From: Aquimarina aquimarini
GTDB lineage: Bacteria; Bacteroidota; Bacteroidia; Flavobacteriales; Flavobacteriaceae
Length of the DNA: 64,000 nucleotides
Direction: 5' to 3'
Assembly: GCF_900299535.1 (NCBI RefSeq)
Contig: NZ_OMKE01000058.1
Span: 1 to 64,000 of the forward strand
Shown: one piece after another, positions 18,017 through 25,961 of the stretch
How the letters are laid out: the number at the start of each line of letters is the position of its first letter
How positions within the stretch are numbered: position 1 is the first letter of the stretch
Notes under the pieces: generated by a model
The model's database searches: none
What the model saw: only the letters and a program-made list of their open reading frames with translations
Told to the model about the DNA's origin: nothing
Translations under genes and position numbers: made by a program

Positions 18017-18387
18017 TTTAAAGTTTGATCAATTGATTTATTGAATATATTTTTTCTCAATGCTTAAATAATGGTGAATAATTGAATGGATGTAGTTTTT
18101 ATTAAAATGCTCGTTAAGGGACATGATTTACACAAGTTAAAGATAAGGGATTACACTAAATTAGTTTCTATTCTTGTTGCTTGTTGTTTCTTTCTGAGGT
18201 CCTTTTTATCAAAAAAACTAAAATACATTTCTAAAAAAGACTTACCAAATCCTAATACCAATATCTTCAATAGATATAGATTTTCCTTTTAAAGCAGTTG
18301 ATACATATGCCCAATAATATGATTTCCACCTCACGGCTCTGCTCTTAGTTACTTTTAATATTTTATATTTAGAATCATAGTGAAAAT
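18017..18387. other. Gene-poor gap with repeat and possible fragments
   Basis: It holds copy 2 of the 57-bp repeat. On the minus strand about 60 codons (near 18250-18400, including KILKVTKSRAVRWKSYY) look protein-like but match nothing I know and lack a sensible start. I treat that as a possible gene fragment only. Confidence 0.3.
18123..18179. repeat. 57-bp direct repeat, copy 2
   Basis: This is the partner of 14409-14465, about 89 percent identical and in the same orientation. It lies about 107 bases upstream of the minus-strand WG-repeat gene. Confidence 0.65.
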
Positions 18388-18393
18388 CTTTTA

Positions 18394-18664
18394 TTTTTTC
18401 AGGGAATGATCTGGATACATTACTATGGTAAAATAAAGCGTAACTCACTAAAACCTGTCTTTTATTACCTGCATCATCGAATCCTTAAATGGATTTTGAA
18501 CAAGTATAAACGCTTCAAAAGAAGTCGAGTTTTATCCGTAAAATGGTTAAAGCGTATTACGAGAGATTATCCAAATATGTTTTATCATTGGGAGTTAGGT
18601 TTAACGGTTGACTACATAGTAAAAGCCGTATGAATTGAGAGATTTAGCAGTGAAAATCCCTTTT
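18394..18664 (+). mobile_element. Group II intron remnant: maturase C-terminus
   Basis: The plus strand encodes about 75 residues, WIHYYGKIKRNSLKPVFYYL then ILNKYKRFKRSR and PNMFYHWELGL, which is the C-terminal maturase/X-domain end of group II intron reverse transcriptases (typical pattern WxNYYGxxxxSALxPxLxxxN, KYKRLRRSRRRA, PxLFxHW). After the stop, a stretch beginning AAAGCCGTATGAATTGAGAG (18622-18641) resembles the 3' catalytic RNA (domain V region), but the pairing partner is degraded. The reverse-transcriptase domain and the intron 5' part are missing, so this is a dead 3' fragment. Confidence 0.65.
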
Positions 18665-18747
18665 TTCTATTCGACTAGTAGTAGGCTTTTTAACCTCAAC
18701 AATTTGGTCGACTGTTCAACGTGGAAATTAGAGGGAATATAAATTTG

Positions 18748-19434
18748 CTATTTAATAGGGATGGCTATGCCGACACTAGTTCTTAATCCCGTCCAATTTG
18801 TTTTAACCTTATCACCGGCATTATTTTCTAGATGAAATTCGCTATTCTCTTGAAACTTTAAGGTTCCGCCAAAAGTAAGATCAAAACCTAAAGATGCTCT
18901 TATGATAAAAAATGAAACTGGATATTCATATAATACTCTAGCTCCAACACCCAAGTTAATCGATTGAAAATCTATGCTTTCTTTGGTTATATCTTCCAAT
19001 ATTTCGTTGTAGCTCTTTAATTCCATAGTTGAAAACATACCGAAACCTCTCAATCCTAATGTGAAATTGTTATTTGTTTTAGAGAAATGTATTAAATATT
19101 CTCCACCTAAGGTATACGATTTTAGGATTTCCGTAATTCGTACTACACCAGAAAAATCTGAATAAGATAATTTTCCACCAGTGGTATTGTAACTGGCAAA
19201 AATAGTAACATTCGCACCTACCATCTCATAACCTAATGTAAAACCTATATTCCCTGAAAAATCATCCGTTGTCTGAATAGGTATTTCCTGAAGGTCATCT
19301 TTAAATTCTTTTTGAAAATCTGAAAGTGATGCGTGCGAAAAAGTATTGTAATTGATTTCAAAAAGGACTTTTCCATTTTGAGAAAAAACGCCTGTCGTTG
19401 CAAACATAAGTAGTATTAAAATTATTATTCTCAT
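18748..19434 (-). CDS. Outer-membrane beta-barrel protein
   Basis: A 228-residue protein with a signal peptide (about 1-18, ending GVFSQ). Alternating hydrophobic strands with glycine and aromatic girdle residues follow (IGFTLGYEMVGANVTIFASY, YTLGGEYLIHF, FTLGLRGFGMF), ending in RTSVGIAIPIK. This is typical of small Bacteroidota porin-like barrels; no precise family is clear. It starts one base after the stop codon of the upstream lipoprotein gene, so the two are co-transcribed and the proteins probably work together. Confidence 0.65.
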   Translation of the reverse strand: MRIIILILLMFATTGVFSQNGKVLFEINYNTFSHASLSDFQKEFKDDLQEIPIQTTDDFSGNIGFTLGYEMVGANVTIFASYNTTGGKLSYSDFSGVVRITEILKSYTLGGEYLIHFSKTNNNFTLGLRGFGMFSTMELKSYNEILEDITKESIDFQSINLGVGARVLYEYPVSFFIIRASLGFDLTFGGTLKFQENSEFHLENNAGDKVKTNWTGLRTSVGIAIPIK

Positions 19435-19435
19435 A

Positions 19436-21286
19436 TTATTGGAAATTTTTTATAACATATCCGTTAGGCGAAATTAGAAAGTCTTTTTGCGCTAAATAAA
19501 AGTACGCGTCATCTTGTATTTCTATTCTTTTTCGGTTCTCTTGATTCGAGTTTAAATCATAGAAAACCAAATAGTATTCCGAATGCAGCGATAGAGTTTT
19601 ACCTTGCGAGGGTATGTAATCTACCCGATCCATATTTGAATGATTAGGTATTTGATTTATTGATGATGTTAATAAACCTATTTCTCTAACAAAGCCTGTT
19701 GCTAAATACACTTTATTCGTTTCGGTGCTATAATCCGTATGCAACTCGTTGTTATCATATTCATGAGCATAGACCTCTGAAAAAGTAGTATTTGTTTTTC
19801 GATATATCTTACTATTAATATTGAAATAATCGCCGTTGGTCGACATACCAAACGTATTACTCTTTCTTCTGTAACTTTTTAAAACTAATGTTTTGGAAGG
19901 AATATCATAGACCAATACCGTCTTAAAATTCTCTACATCATCAATAGCTAAAGTGTTTGCTCTAAACCGAACAATAGTAGTCGCGGTTTGTGCTTGGCTA
20001 TTAAATTCTGTAAGGTTGTATTCTTTGATTATTTGAAACGAACTATTGACTTCCATAGATTTTGTGTTTAAGTCAATAACAAAATTCTTGTTTTCATTAA
20101 AAGAAAAATCACCAACTACATTGTTTGAATTTGTGATAAAGTTTCTATTTATTAGAGCTAAGGTATTTGAATTTAATTCATCTATATAAACCAAGCCACT
20201 CTCATTAATACTTAACGCATATAGTTTATCTAACAGTTCATCGTATAAAAAATTCTTATAATCATTTACTTCAAACTGTTCACCTCTATAGAATTCACCC
20301 TCGATATGTTTTCTTGGCGTTTCATAGTAGGATAGGTTATTATCGTTCGCAGTTAACTCTAAACGATATTCATATTTTCTACCAAAAACATAATTACCAG
20401 AAGATGTATTATTAGATATTAATTCATTGTCTGTAATATTGATATCAATTTCATCTCTAAAGCCATACTTGTCATATACTAAGAGTGCCCTTTTTATATT
20501 ATTATATAAGGGATAATCGGTCCATTTAAAATGAAAATAACCTTCAGCTGTGGAAGGTACGGTAAGACTAAAAGTATCAGGGATATTAATCTCTTTCACT
20601 TCGGAATCAATGAAACCAAAACTGTTCTCAATTCTTATAATATAGCGTAAATTAAGGTCTAATGATATATTGTCATTTACAACACCACTTTCTATAATTT
20701 CTTTTGTTAAATCTAATTGACCTATAAGTTGATTTACTTCATTATAGATTAAAAGCCTTGGAGTTAAAGTTTTTCCTATTTCATCGATTAACAAATAGTC
20801 TTCAAGGTATACGAAAATAGTACCATATAACAATTCAACGCGCTCTATTTCTAAGGCAATTCCTGTTTTATCTACAGTAAAAGAAAACTCTTCAACTTTA
20901 ACAAAAGATTCTACTCCAGTAACTTCAGCCAAACTGCCCGAATTGGTTTTAAAATAATATTTAACTTTTAAGGTGTGATCTCCGTCTGCTAAACTTTCAA
21001 TAGCAAGAAAAAACGATCCAACAGCTTCGGTATACGTTTCTACAAGCGTATCATTTACATAAAATTGTATTTCGTACAACTTATTACTGCTTGAAGCTGA
21101 ATAGTTATATTCAATATTTTTCGAATCTCTTAAAGTATCACCGTTACTGAAATTGATTAGACTTAGACTACCAGAAGATTCTTCTAGCTCAATTTCTTTA
21201 TAGTAATCATCAGAAAATTGGTACTCGCAGCTCAAAAATAATACTACTACAGCAACTGATAAAAGACTTAAAAATTTGTTTTTCAT
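19436..21286 (-). CDS. Large lipoprotein with Ig-like domain
   Basis: I choose the ATG whose first base is 21286 (MKNKFLSLLS), because the in-frame start 17 codons upstream would bury the lipoprotein signal; the lipobox is LFLSC. The protein is then 616 residues. Residues about 40-130 look like a bacterial Ig-like domain of the type that opens with a phrase like INFSNGDTLRDS and closes DGDHTLKVKYYF. The remaining 450 residues contain repeated strand-turn units (for example LDKLYALSINESGLVYIDEL) suggesting a beta-propeller. It is probably outer-membrane anchored and paired with the barrel encoded directly downstream. No catalytic motif is visible. A TATTTTTG promoter box lies about 50 bases upstream. 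Confidence 0.65.
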   Translation of the reverse strand: MKNKFLSLLSVAVVVLFLSCEYQFSDDYYKEIELEESSGSLSLINFSNGDTLRDSKNIEYNYSASSSNKLYEIQFYVNDTLVETYTEAVGSFFLAIESLADGDHTLKVKYYFKTNSGSLAEVTGVESFVKVEEFSFTVDKTGIALEIERVELLYGTIFVYLEDYLLIDEIGKTLTPRLLIYNEVNQLIGQLDLTKEIIESGVVNDNISLDLNLRYIIRIENSFGFIDSEVKEINIPDTFSLTVPSTAEGYFHFKWTDYPLYNNIKRALLVYDKYGFRDEIDINITDNELISNNTSSGNYVFGRKYEYRLELTANDNNLSYYETPRKHIEGEFYRGEQFEVNDYKNFLYDELLDKLYALSINESGLVYIDELNSNTLALINRNFITNSNNVVGDFSFNENKNFVIDLNTKSMEVNSSFQIIKEYNLTEFNSQAQTATTIVRFRANTLAIDDVENFKTVLVYDIPSKTLVLKSYRRKSNTFGMSTNGDYFNINSKIYRKTNTTFSEVYAHEYDNNELHTDYSTETNKVYLATGFVREIGLLTSSINQIPNHSNMDRVDYIPSQGKTLSLHSEYYLVFYDLNSNQENRKRIEIQDDAYFYLAQKDFLISPNGYVIKNFQ

Positions 21287-21334
21287 TAAAATGTTTGTTT
21301 TAAACGTATTAGATTTAGTTAATCTAAAGTAGTA

Positions 21335-21342
21335 CAAAAATA
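21335..21342 (-). promoter_or_regulatory. Predicted -7 box of the lipoprotein-barrel operon
   Basis: The minus strand reads TATTTTTG, a full TANNTTTG match, 49 bases upstream of the lipoprotein ATG. No convincing -33 element is seen. Confidence 0.45.
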
Positions 21343-21394
21343 GTTTTTAAAATGGTTTCAGTATTTCTGTCAAGGTCTTATTTTTTAGCTTACT

Positions 21395-21552
21395 GGTAAC
21401 GCTAAATATATGAATCGGAGCAAGGCAAGTATTGATCTATCTGCGCATTTTTATTTCTTATTCAATTTATAAAAATTCGACGCCACTGCAAAAAGGAAAT
21501 GACCTTTCAATTAATACCGAACTTTGCTCTGATTTCATATATTATGTTACAG
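21395..21552. repeat. Long imperfect inverted repeat (about 158 bp)
   Basis: The left arm (about 21395-21426) and the right arm (about 21521-21552) are complementary at roughly 25 of 31 positions, including AATATATGAATCGGAGCAA against the reverse complement of TTGCTCTGATTTCATATATT. The intervening 95 bases carry no gene. Size and terminal GTAAC/GTTAC steps recall integron attC-like sites, but the canonical core is not clear. Confidence 0.5.
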
Positions 21553-21731
21553 CACGTACTTTTTTTTCAGATTTCGTTTGAGTTTGGATATTTAGTTGTT
21601 GGATTTTTATTCAGATTCCAGAGAGATTTCCGCAATAGGTTTTATATTTTCCGACCTAGTCTTGTCCGCTTTGCATTCAGCTTGCATTTCGTTTATCAGA
21701 TTCAATTTGTTAGTTTTTTGATACTAGCTAA

Positions 21732-21875
21732 TTAAAAACAGTCACTTCCAGCTCCTTCAACAGGTTTTTCTATGCAATTTCCATCACCAAAACATACAGT
21801 TTCAGTACAAGGTTCGTCATCCTGAGAACAAGAGAAAAAGGCAAAAGCAAAAACAGTCAAAAATAGATATTTCAT
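21732..21875 (-). CDS. Tiny cysteine-rich lipoprotein
   Basis: A 47-residue open frame: MKYLFLTVFAFAFFSC is a full lipoprotein signal with lipobox FFSC, followed by an acidic tail with four further cysteines (EPCTETVCFGDGNC and the final SDC). Peptides of this kind, a lipid anchor plus a short Cys-rich tail, occur in Flavobacteriaceae but have no known function to me. It has its own start 96 bases upstream of the next minus-strand gene (21971-22504). Confidence rests on the clear signal sequence and lipobox. Confidence 0.6.
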   Translation of the reverse strand: MKYLFLTVFAFAFFSCSQDDEPCTETVCFGDGNCIEKPVEGAGSDCF

Positions 21876-21970
21876 TTGTATAATAATTTTAGTGTAAACA
21901 TATGTGTCTTAGTAGAGAAAAATGTTACCACGTTGTTGATATTTTTGTTCTAACATTGTAGGTGACTTTT

Positions 21971-22504
21971 TTAAATACAATTATTATTGTAGAAATTAAC
22001 AACTTTATAAATGTCCTTTTTTTTGAATTCCTTTTTCTTTATTTTCTTAAGTAGCAAAGGGCAATCTTCAAAAAATTTTAGCTCATTTTTATTAAGTTTT
22101 CGTCCGACTCTAATGGTTACTTTATTTTTTTCCATAAAATATAGTAAACTTGTTGATACTTTTACTCCAGTTGAAATTTCTCTATTTGCAACAATTATAT
22201 TGTAGAGATTAATTTTTCCTAATCGCACTACTTTCATAATTTGAGGAAAATTACTTCCAACTTTTTTGTAACGATATTTTACAACTCCTTTTTCCGTAAT
22301 GTCATAACCAGTTATATGCTTATAATCATATGGTTTGGCCTTTGAATTCTCATTGTCTTTATATTTTATTCCTCCAAATTTTCTTTCTTTAATTAGTCCA
22401 TTTTTAATGTTTCCATCTTTTAGATAAATTTTTCCTGCCTTAAATTGTGCATTGGTAATTGAAAAAAATAACATTAAAAAAAAAGTAATATATCCTTTTT
22501 TCAT
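21971..22504 (-). CDS. Hypothetical secreted protein
   Basis: A 177-residue protein with a signal peptide (about 1-19, ending TNAQ) and a basic, strand-rich mature part (KAGKIYLKDGNIKNGLI, KPYDYKHITGYDI). The opening resembles a group of Bacteroidota envelope proteins that begin with a short beta domain containing a xxGxI-x-DG turn, but I cannot name the family. A hydrophobic LLYFME stretch follows mid-protein, and the C-terminus is lysine-rich with two cysteines. Probably periplasmic. No operon partner within 90 bases. Confidence 0.55.
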   Translation of the reverse strand: MKKGYITFFLMLFFSITNAQFKAGKIYLKDGNIKNGLIKERKFGGIKYKDNENSKAKPYDYKHITGYDITEKGVVKYRYKKVGSNFPQIMKVVRLGKINLYNIIVANREISTGVKVSTSLLYFMEKNKVTIRVGRKLNKNELKFFEDCPLLLKKIKKKEFKKKDIYKVVNFYNNNCI

Positions 22505-22592
22505 TGTAGATTTTGATTTAATTATTTGTAAGATTTTCTTCTTTCGGGAAAGATCATTTTATTCCATTTTGAACTATGTGCTGTAACAATGT

Positions 22593-22614
22593 TGTAATAG
22601 CAATTGCTATTACA
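22593..22614. repeat. Perfect 22-bp palindrome
   Basis: TGTAATAGCAATTGCTATTACA (22593-22614) equals its own reverse complement. It lies 89 bases upstream of the minus-strand gene ending at 22504. It could be an operator for a dimeric regulator or part of a mobile-element scar. Otherwise 22505-22842 shows no gene. Confidence 0.6.
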
Positions 22615-22842
22615 TTCCATGTATTTTTCACAAATTTAGCAGATTTTTAATTGATTTGAAATTGTTTACTACTATGCCCTAAAAGAGTTTGAATATATCC
22701 TAAATCTGTGGTATTTCCTAATAGAGGAGTAGTGAAACTATGCCTTAGATATGTTTTTTAAAGATACTCTTTTTTCGGAATCTTTTGTTATTTTCTAGGT
22801 CTATTTACTGACGCCAAAACTGACGACAAATCACCTTATAAA

Positions 22843-22880
22843 TAAAAAAATCCTTGCTATCTATTGATAACAAGGATTTT
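22843..22880 (-). terminator. Terminator of tRNA-Pro(UGG)
   Basis: AAAATCCTTG (22847-22856) pairs with CAAGGATTTT (22871-22880). On the minus strand the stem is followed by a U-rich run, 7 bases after the tRNA 3' end. Confidence 0.75.
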
Positions 22881-22887
22881 GATTCAG

Positions 22888-22962
22888 TCGGGGTGGCAGG
22901 ATTCGAACCTGCGACCTCCGCGTCCCAAACGCGGCGCGATAACCGGGCTACGCTACACCCCG
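22888..22962 (-). tRNA. tRNA-Pro (anticodon UGG)
   Basis: A 75-nt cloverleaf on the minus strand: acceptor CGGGGTG pairs with CACCCCG plus discriminator A, the anticodon stem CCGCG/CGCGG encloses TTTGGGA with anticodon TGG, and the T arm reads GCAGGTTCGAATCCTGC. CCA is not encoded. It marks the edge between the accessory region (13-22.8 kb) and the cyd genes. Confidence 0.95.
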
Positions 22963-22989
22963 AAGTATAGTGTTTCTCTTTCGAGGGTG

Positions 22990-23023
22990 CAAATATAGGT
23001 AAATCATTTAAAATAAAAACAAA
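22990..23023 (-). promoter_or_regulatory. Promoter of tRNA-Pro(UGG)
   Basis: On the minus strand, TTTG (23020-23023) and TATATTTG (22990-22997) are separated by 22 bases. This fits the Flavobacterium TTG / TANNTTTG promoter and gives a start about 20 bases before the tRNA. Confidence 0.65.
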
Positions 23024-23205
23024 TAGTTTCATAAAGTGAAAAATATTTTAAAAAGTTAGTTATTATATAATTCTATAACACTAGAAATATCGAATTATTC
23101 CATGAATTATAATAAAGATATTTATCGTTAGTTTTCAGAATGTTAAAGTGTATCTTTTTAATAAAAAACACTAGTAAGATCAAGTGATAAACCACACTTA
23201 GATTG

Positions 23206-23213
23206 TATCTTTG
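23206..23213 (+). promoter_or_regulatory. Predicted -7 box of cydAB
   Basis: TATCTTTG matches TANNTTTG exactly, 42 bases upstream of the cydA ATG. No TTG is seen at the usual spacing. Confidence 0.5.
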
Positions 23214-23255
23214 TACTATTAATTTTGAAGTCAATTTCTTCTCTAAATTTTATCT

Positions 23256-24554
23256 ATGGAAAATCTTGATGCGGCAAGACTCCAAATGGCATTTACCCTT
23301 ATATTTCATATTGTTTTTGCTTGTATTGGTATGGTCATGCCTTTTTTTATGGTGGTATCTCATTATAAATGGTTAAAAACACGAGACCAGATATACCTCA
23401 CTTTGACCAAATCATGGCAAAAAGGAGTCGCTATATTTTTTGTTACTGGAGCGGTCTCGGGCACTGCATTATCTTTTGAGTTAGGATTACTCTGGCCAGA
23501 GTTTATGAAACATGCTGGGCCGATTATTGGAATGCCTTTTTCATTAGAAGGAGCTGCTTTTTTTGTAGAAGCAATAGCGCTGGGGTTTTATTTATATGGA
23601 TGGAATAAACTACCAGAAAAATTTCATTGGGTTACAGGGATTATTATAGGTCTATCTGGTGTAGCCTCAGGGATTTTGGTTGTAGCCGCAAATGGTTGGA
23701 TGAACTCTCCCAGTGGATTTGATTATATAGATGGTCAATTCTTGAATATAGATCCTATACAGGCAATGTTAAACCCTGCTTGGTTTACACAGGCACTACA
23801 TATGACTTTGGCTGCTTTTACAGCTACTGGTTTTGCCGTTGCAGGAATTCATGCATATCAAATATATAAAAATAGAAAAGTAGCCTTACATAAAAAAGCT
23901 TTCAAAATAGCAATCACTTTTGGAGCCATTGCAGCAATTTTACAACCTATAAGTGGTGATATTTCTGCAAAAGATATAGCAGAACGCCAACCTGTAAAAC
24001 TGGCTGCAATGGAGGCTCATTATACTACCGAAAAGAATGTTCCATTATATATAGGAGGAATTGTAAATGCAGAAAAACAAGAGGTAAACTATAAAATAGA
24101 ACTTCCTGGAATGTTATCTTTTCTTGCTTTTTCAGATTTTAATGCAGAAGTAAAAGGGTTAAATGATTTCCCTGAAGATGAACGTCCTAATGTAGCTATG
24201 GTACATTATGCTTTTCAAATTATGGTGGGTATAGGTACACTATTACTTTTTGCAGGTATTTTATATTTTGTTTCCTTAAAAAAGAAGCATTGGTTTAACA
24301 ATAATAAATATTGGTTGCTATTTATTGTATTGGCTCCCATGGGATTTTTAGCCTTAGAAGCTGGGTGGATAGTTACAGAAGTGGGAAGACAACCTTGGAT
24401 TATACATAAAGTTATGAGAACTAAAGATGCTGTGACACCAATGCCTGGTATTGTATTTAGTTTCTATATGTATATTGTCGTGTATCTGGCATTATCGGTT
24501 GCAGTTACATGGCTAATGCTAAGGCAGATTAGAGTATTAAATAATTCAAATTAG
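23256..24554 (+). CDS. cydA: Cytochrome bd ubiquinol/menaquinol oxidase subunit I
   Basis: Inner-membrane subunit that oxidises quinol and carries hemes b and d. The 432-residue protein is shorter than the E. coli form (522) because the quinol-binding Q loop is short. Visible features are the heme ligand H18 (LIFHIVFACIGM), the second conserved His in QALHMTLAAF, the region FSLEGAAFFVEAIALG, the Q-loop segment SGDISAKDIAERQPVKLAAMEA and the GRQPW signature. About nine membrane segments are predictable. cydB follows after 6 bases. No CydX-like small subunit is visible. The operon likely serves respiration at low oxygen and sits between two proline tRNAs. Confidence 0.96.
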   Translation: MENLDAARLQMAFTLIFHIVFACIGMVMPFFMVVSHYKWLKTRDQIYLTLTKSWQKGVAIFFVTGAVSGTALSFELGLLWPEFMKHAGPIIGMPFSLEGAAFFVEAIALGFYLYGWNKLPEKFHWVTGIIIGLSGVASGILVVAANGWMNSPSGFDYIDGQFLNIDPIQAMLNPAWFTQALHMTLAAFTATGFAVAGIHAYQIYKNRKVALHKKAFKIAITFGAIAAILQPISGDISAKDIAERQPVKLAAMEAHYTTEKNVPLYIGGIVNAEKQEVNYKIELPGMLSFLAFSDFNAEVKGLNDFPEDERPNVAMVHYAFQIMVGIGTLLLFAGILYFVSLKKKHWFNNNKYWLLFIVLAPMGFLALEAGWIVTEVGRQPWIIHKVMRTKDAVTPMPGIVFSFYMYIVVYLALSVAVTWLMLRQIRVLNNSN

Positions 24555-24560
24555 TAGATT

Positions 24561-25598
24561 ATGTTATATGTAGTATTATTCTTTTTGATGTTTTCTTTAT
24601 ACCTATATGTCGTTTTAGGTGGCGCCGATTATGGGGCTGGAATTGTAGAACTTTTTTCATCTAAAGAGAATCAAAAAATCACTAAGAAGACTATTTATCG
24701 TGTAATGGGACCCGTTTGGGAGGCTAATCATATTTGGATTATTATTTTGATCGTAATTTTATGGATTGCCTTTCCTGTCTACTACAATATTATGGTAGTC
24801 AATTTACATATACCTCTTACTATCGTATTATTAGGAGTTACACTTAGAGGAGTAGCTTTCGTGTTCAGACATTATGATGCTGTAATCGATAATTCTCAAA
24901 AATTATACGATAGTCTTTTCATGATATCTAGCTTGATCACTCCTATATTTTTGGGAATGGTTTTTGGTGCTTTAATATCAGGTAAAATAGAAGTGGTAGA
25001 AGATGTAACAGCATTGACATTTTATGAAGCTTTTGTACAACCTTGGTGTAATGTTTTCAGTATTCTGGTTGGATTATTCTTTGCCGCACTTTGTGCCTTT
25101 TTATCTTCGATTTTACTAATTGGTGAATCAGATGAAAAAAATGAAAACATATATATTAGGAAATCTGCTATTGCTACAATTGTGGTATTTACTATAGGGT
25201 TACTCACTTTTGGGTACGGATATAGTAATGGAAATGTATTTATTCTAGATTTTTTGAAAAGTCCATTTGCAATAGTTGCTGTTATTTTTTCTGCAATGTT
25301 ATTGATTCCACTATGGAGAACTATTAAGAAAGGAAATAAAATATGGAGCCGTTTTTTTGCAGGATTACAAGTGTTTTTAATTCTACTGGCCGCTTTGATA
25401 TCACATTTTCCAGATATACTTATTACCAAAACAGGAAGTATTAGTTTGATAGAGGATATAGCTCCAGATAGTGTTATCAAAGTCTTAGGAATTTCACTTA
25501 TTATAGGAGGTACAGTCATTTTACCTGGGTTATTTCATTTACTGAAATCTTTTAAAATGATAAAAATTTTAGAACGAGATAATAATCCTCTAATTTAA
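24561..25598 (+). CDS. cydB: Cytochrome bd oxidase subunit II
   Basis: A 345-residue integral membrane protein with about nine hydrophobic segments and the family start LYVVLGGADYGAGIVELF, followed by GPVWEANHIWIIILIVILW, the most conserved CydB stretch. It pairs with CydA as structural partner and is needed for heme insertion. Full length; the C-terminus GTVILPGLFHLLKSFKM matches the expected last helix. It begins 6 bases after cydA and is followed 36 bases later by a tRNA gene with its own promoter box. Confidence 0.96.
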   Translation: MLYVVLFFLMFSLYLYVVLGGADYGAGIVELFSSKENQKITKKTIYRVMGPVWEANHIWIIILIVILWIAFPVYYNIMVVNLHIPLTIVLLGVTLRGVAFVFRHYDAVIDNSQKLYDSLFMISSLITPIFLGMVFGALISGKIEVVEDVTALTFYEAFVQPWCNVFSILVGLFFAALCAFLSSILLIGESDEKNENIYIRKSAIATIVVFTIGLLTFGYGYSNGNVFILDFLKSPFAIVAVIFSAMLLIPLWRTIKKGNKIWSRFFAGLQVFLILLAALISHFPDILITKTGSISLIEDIAPDSVIKVLGISLIIGGTVILPGLFHLLKSFKMIKILERDNNPLI

Positions 25599-25610
25599 AC
25601 TGAAGATTAT

Positions 25611-25618
25611 TATATTTG
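25611..25618 (+). promoter_or_regulatory. Predicted -7 box of tRNA-Pro(GGG)
   Basis: TATATTTG matches TANNTTTG exactly and ends 16 bases before the tRNA 5' end. It lies just past the cydB stop codon. Confidence 0.5.
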
Positions 25619-25634
25619 CTATCTAAAAATTTTT

Positions 25635-25709
25635 CGGGTAGTAGCTTAGTCCGGTTAAAGTGCTGGTCTGGGGGACCAGAGATCGGAGGTTCGAATCCTC
25701 TCTACCCGA
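25635..25709 (+). tRNA. tRNA-Pro (anticodon GGG)
   Basis: A 75-nt cloverleaf: acceptor CGGGTAG pairs with CTACCCG plus discriminator A, the anticodon stem CTGGT/ACCAG encloses CTGGGGG with anticodon GGG, and the T arm reads GGAGGTTCGAATCCTC. CCA is not encoded. Confidence 0.94.
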
Positions 25710-25716
25710 CTGAACT

Positions 25717-25752
25717 AAAACCCTATTTGTCAATAGACAACGAGGGTTTTTC
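25717..25752 (+). terminator. Terminator of tRNA-Pro(GGG)
   Basis: AAAACCCT (25717-25724) pairs with AGGGTTTT (25743-25750) around an inner TTGTC/GACAA stem and ends in a T run. It starts 7 bases past the tRNA. The rest of 25753-25961 shows no gene. Confidence 0.75.
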
Positions 25753-25961
25753 TGATTATATAGGGTAGTTCACGTCAGTAAATTGTATTTTAAGCTCTCT
25801 TTTTTAAGGAAAAACGACAGGAGTAAAAAAATGATATTACCCCTTTGATGATTTCTTCATAATTTTTTTACGATAGAAAGTTATTCTACCCTAATCTAAA
25901 AAATAGTAGATTTAGCACAGCCTATTTATATGAATACTAAAAATTAGTTTAATAATTTATT

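Noticed and set aside
18242..18448. Minus-strand 68-codon frame
   Set aside because: It overlaps the intron remnant on the other strand and has no plausible start or family; at best a fragment, noted in the gap entry.
21499..21735. Plus-strand 78-codon frame
   Set aside because: It overlaps the inverted repeat, is dominated by Phe/Leu/Ile from AT-rich DNA, and resembles no known protein.
22805..23032. Minus-strand 75-codon frame over the tRNA
   Set aside because: It runs through tRNA-Pro(UGG) and its terminator, so it is chance coding.
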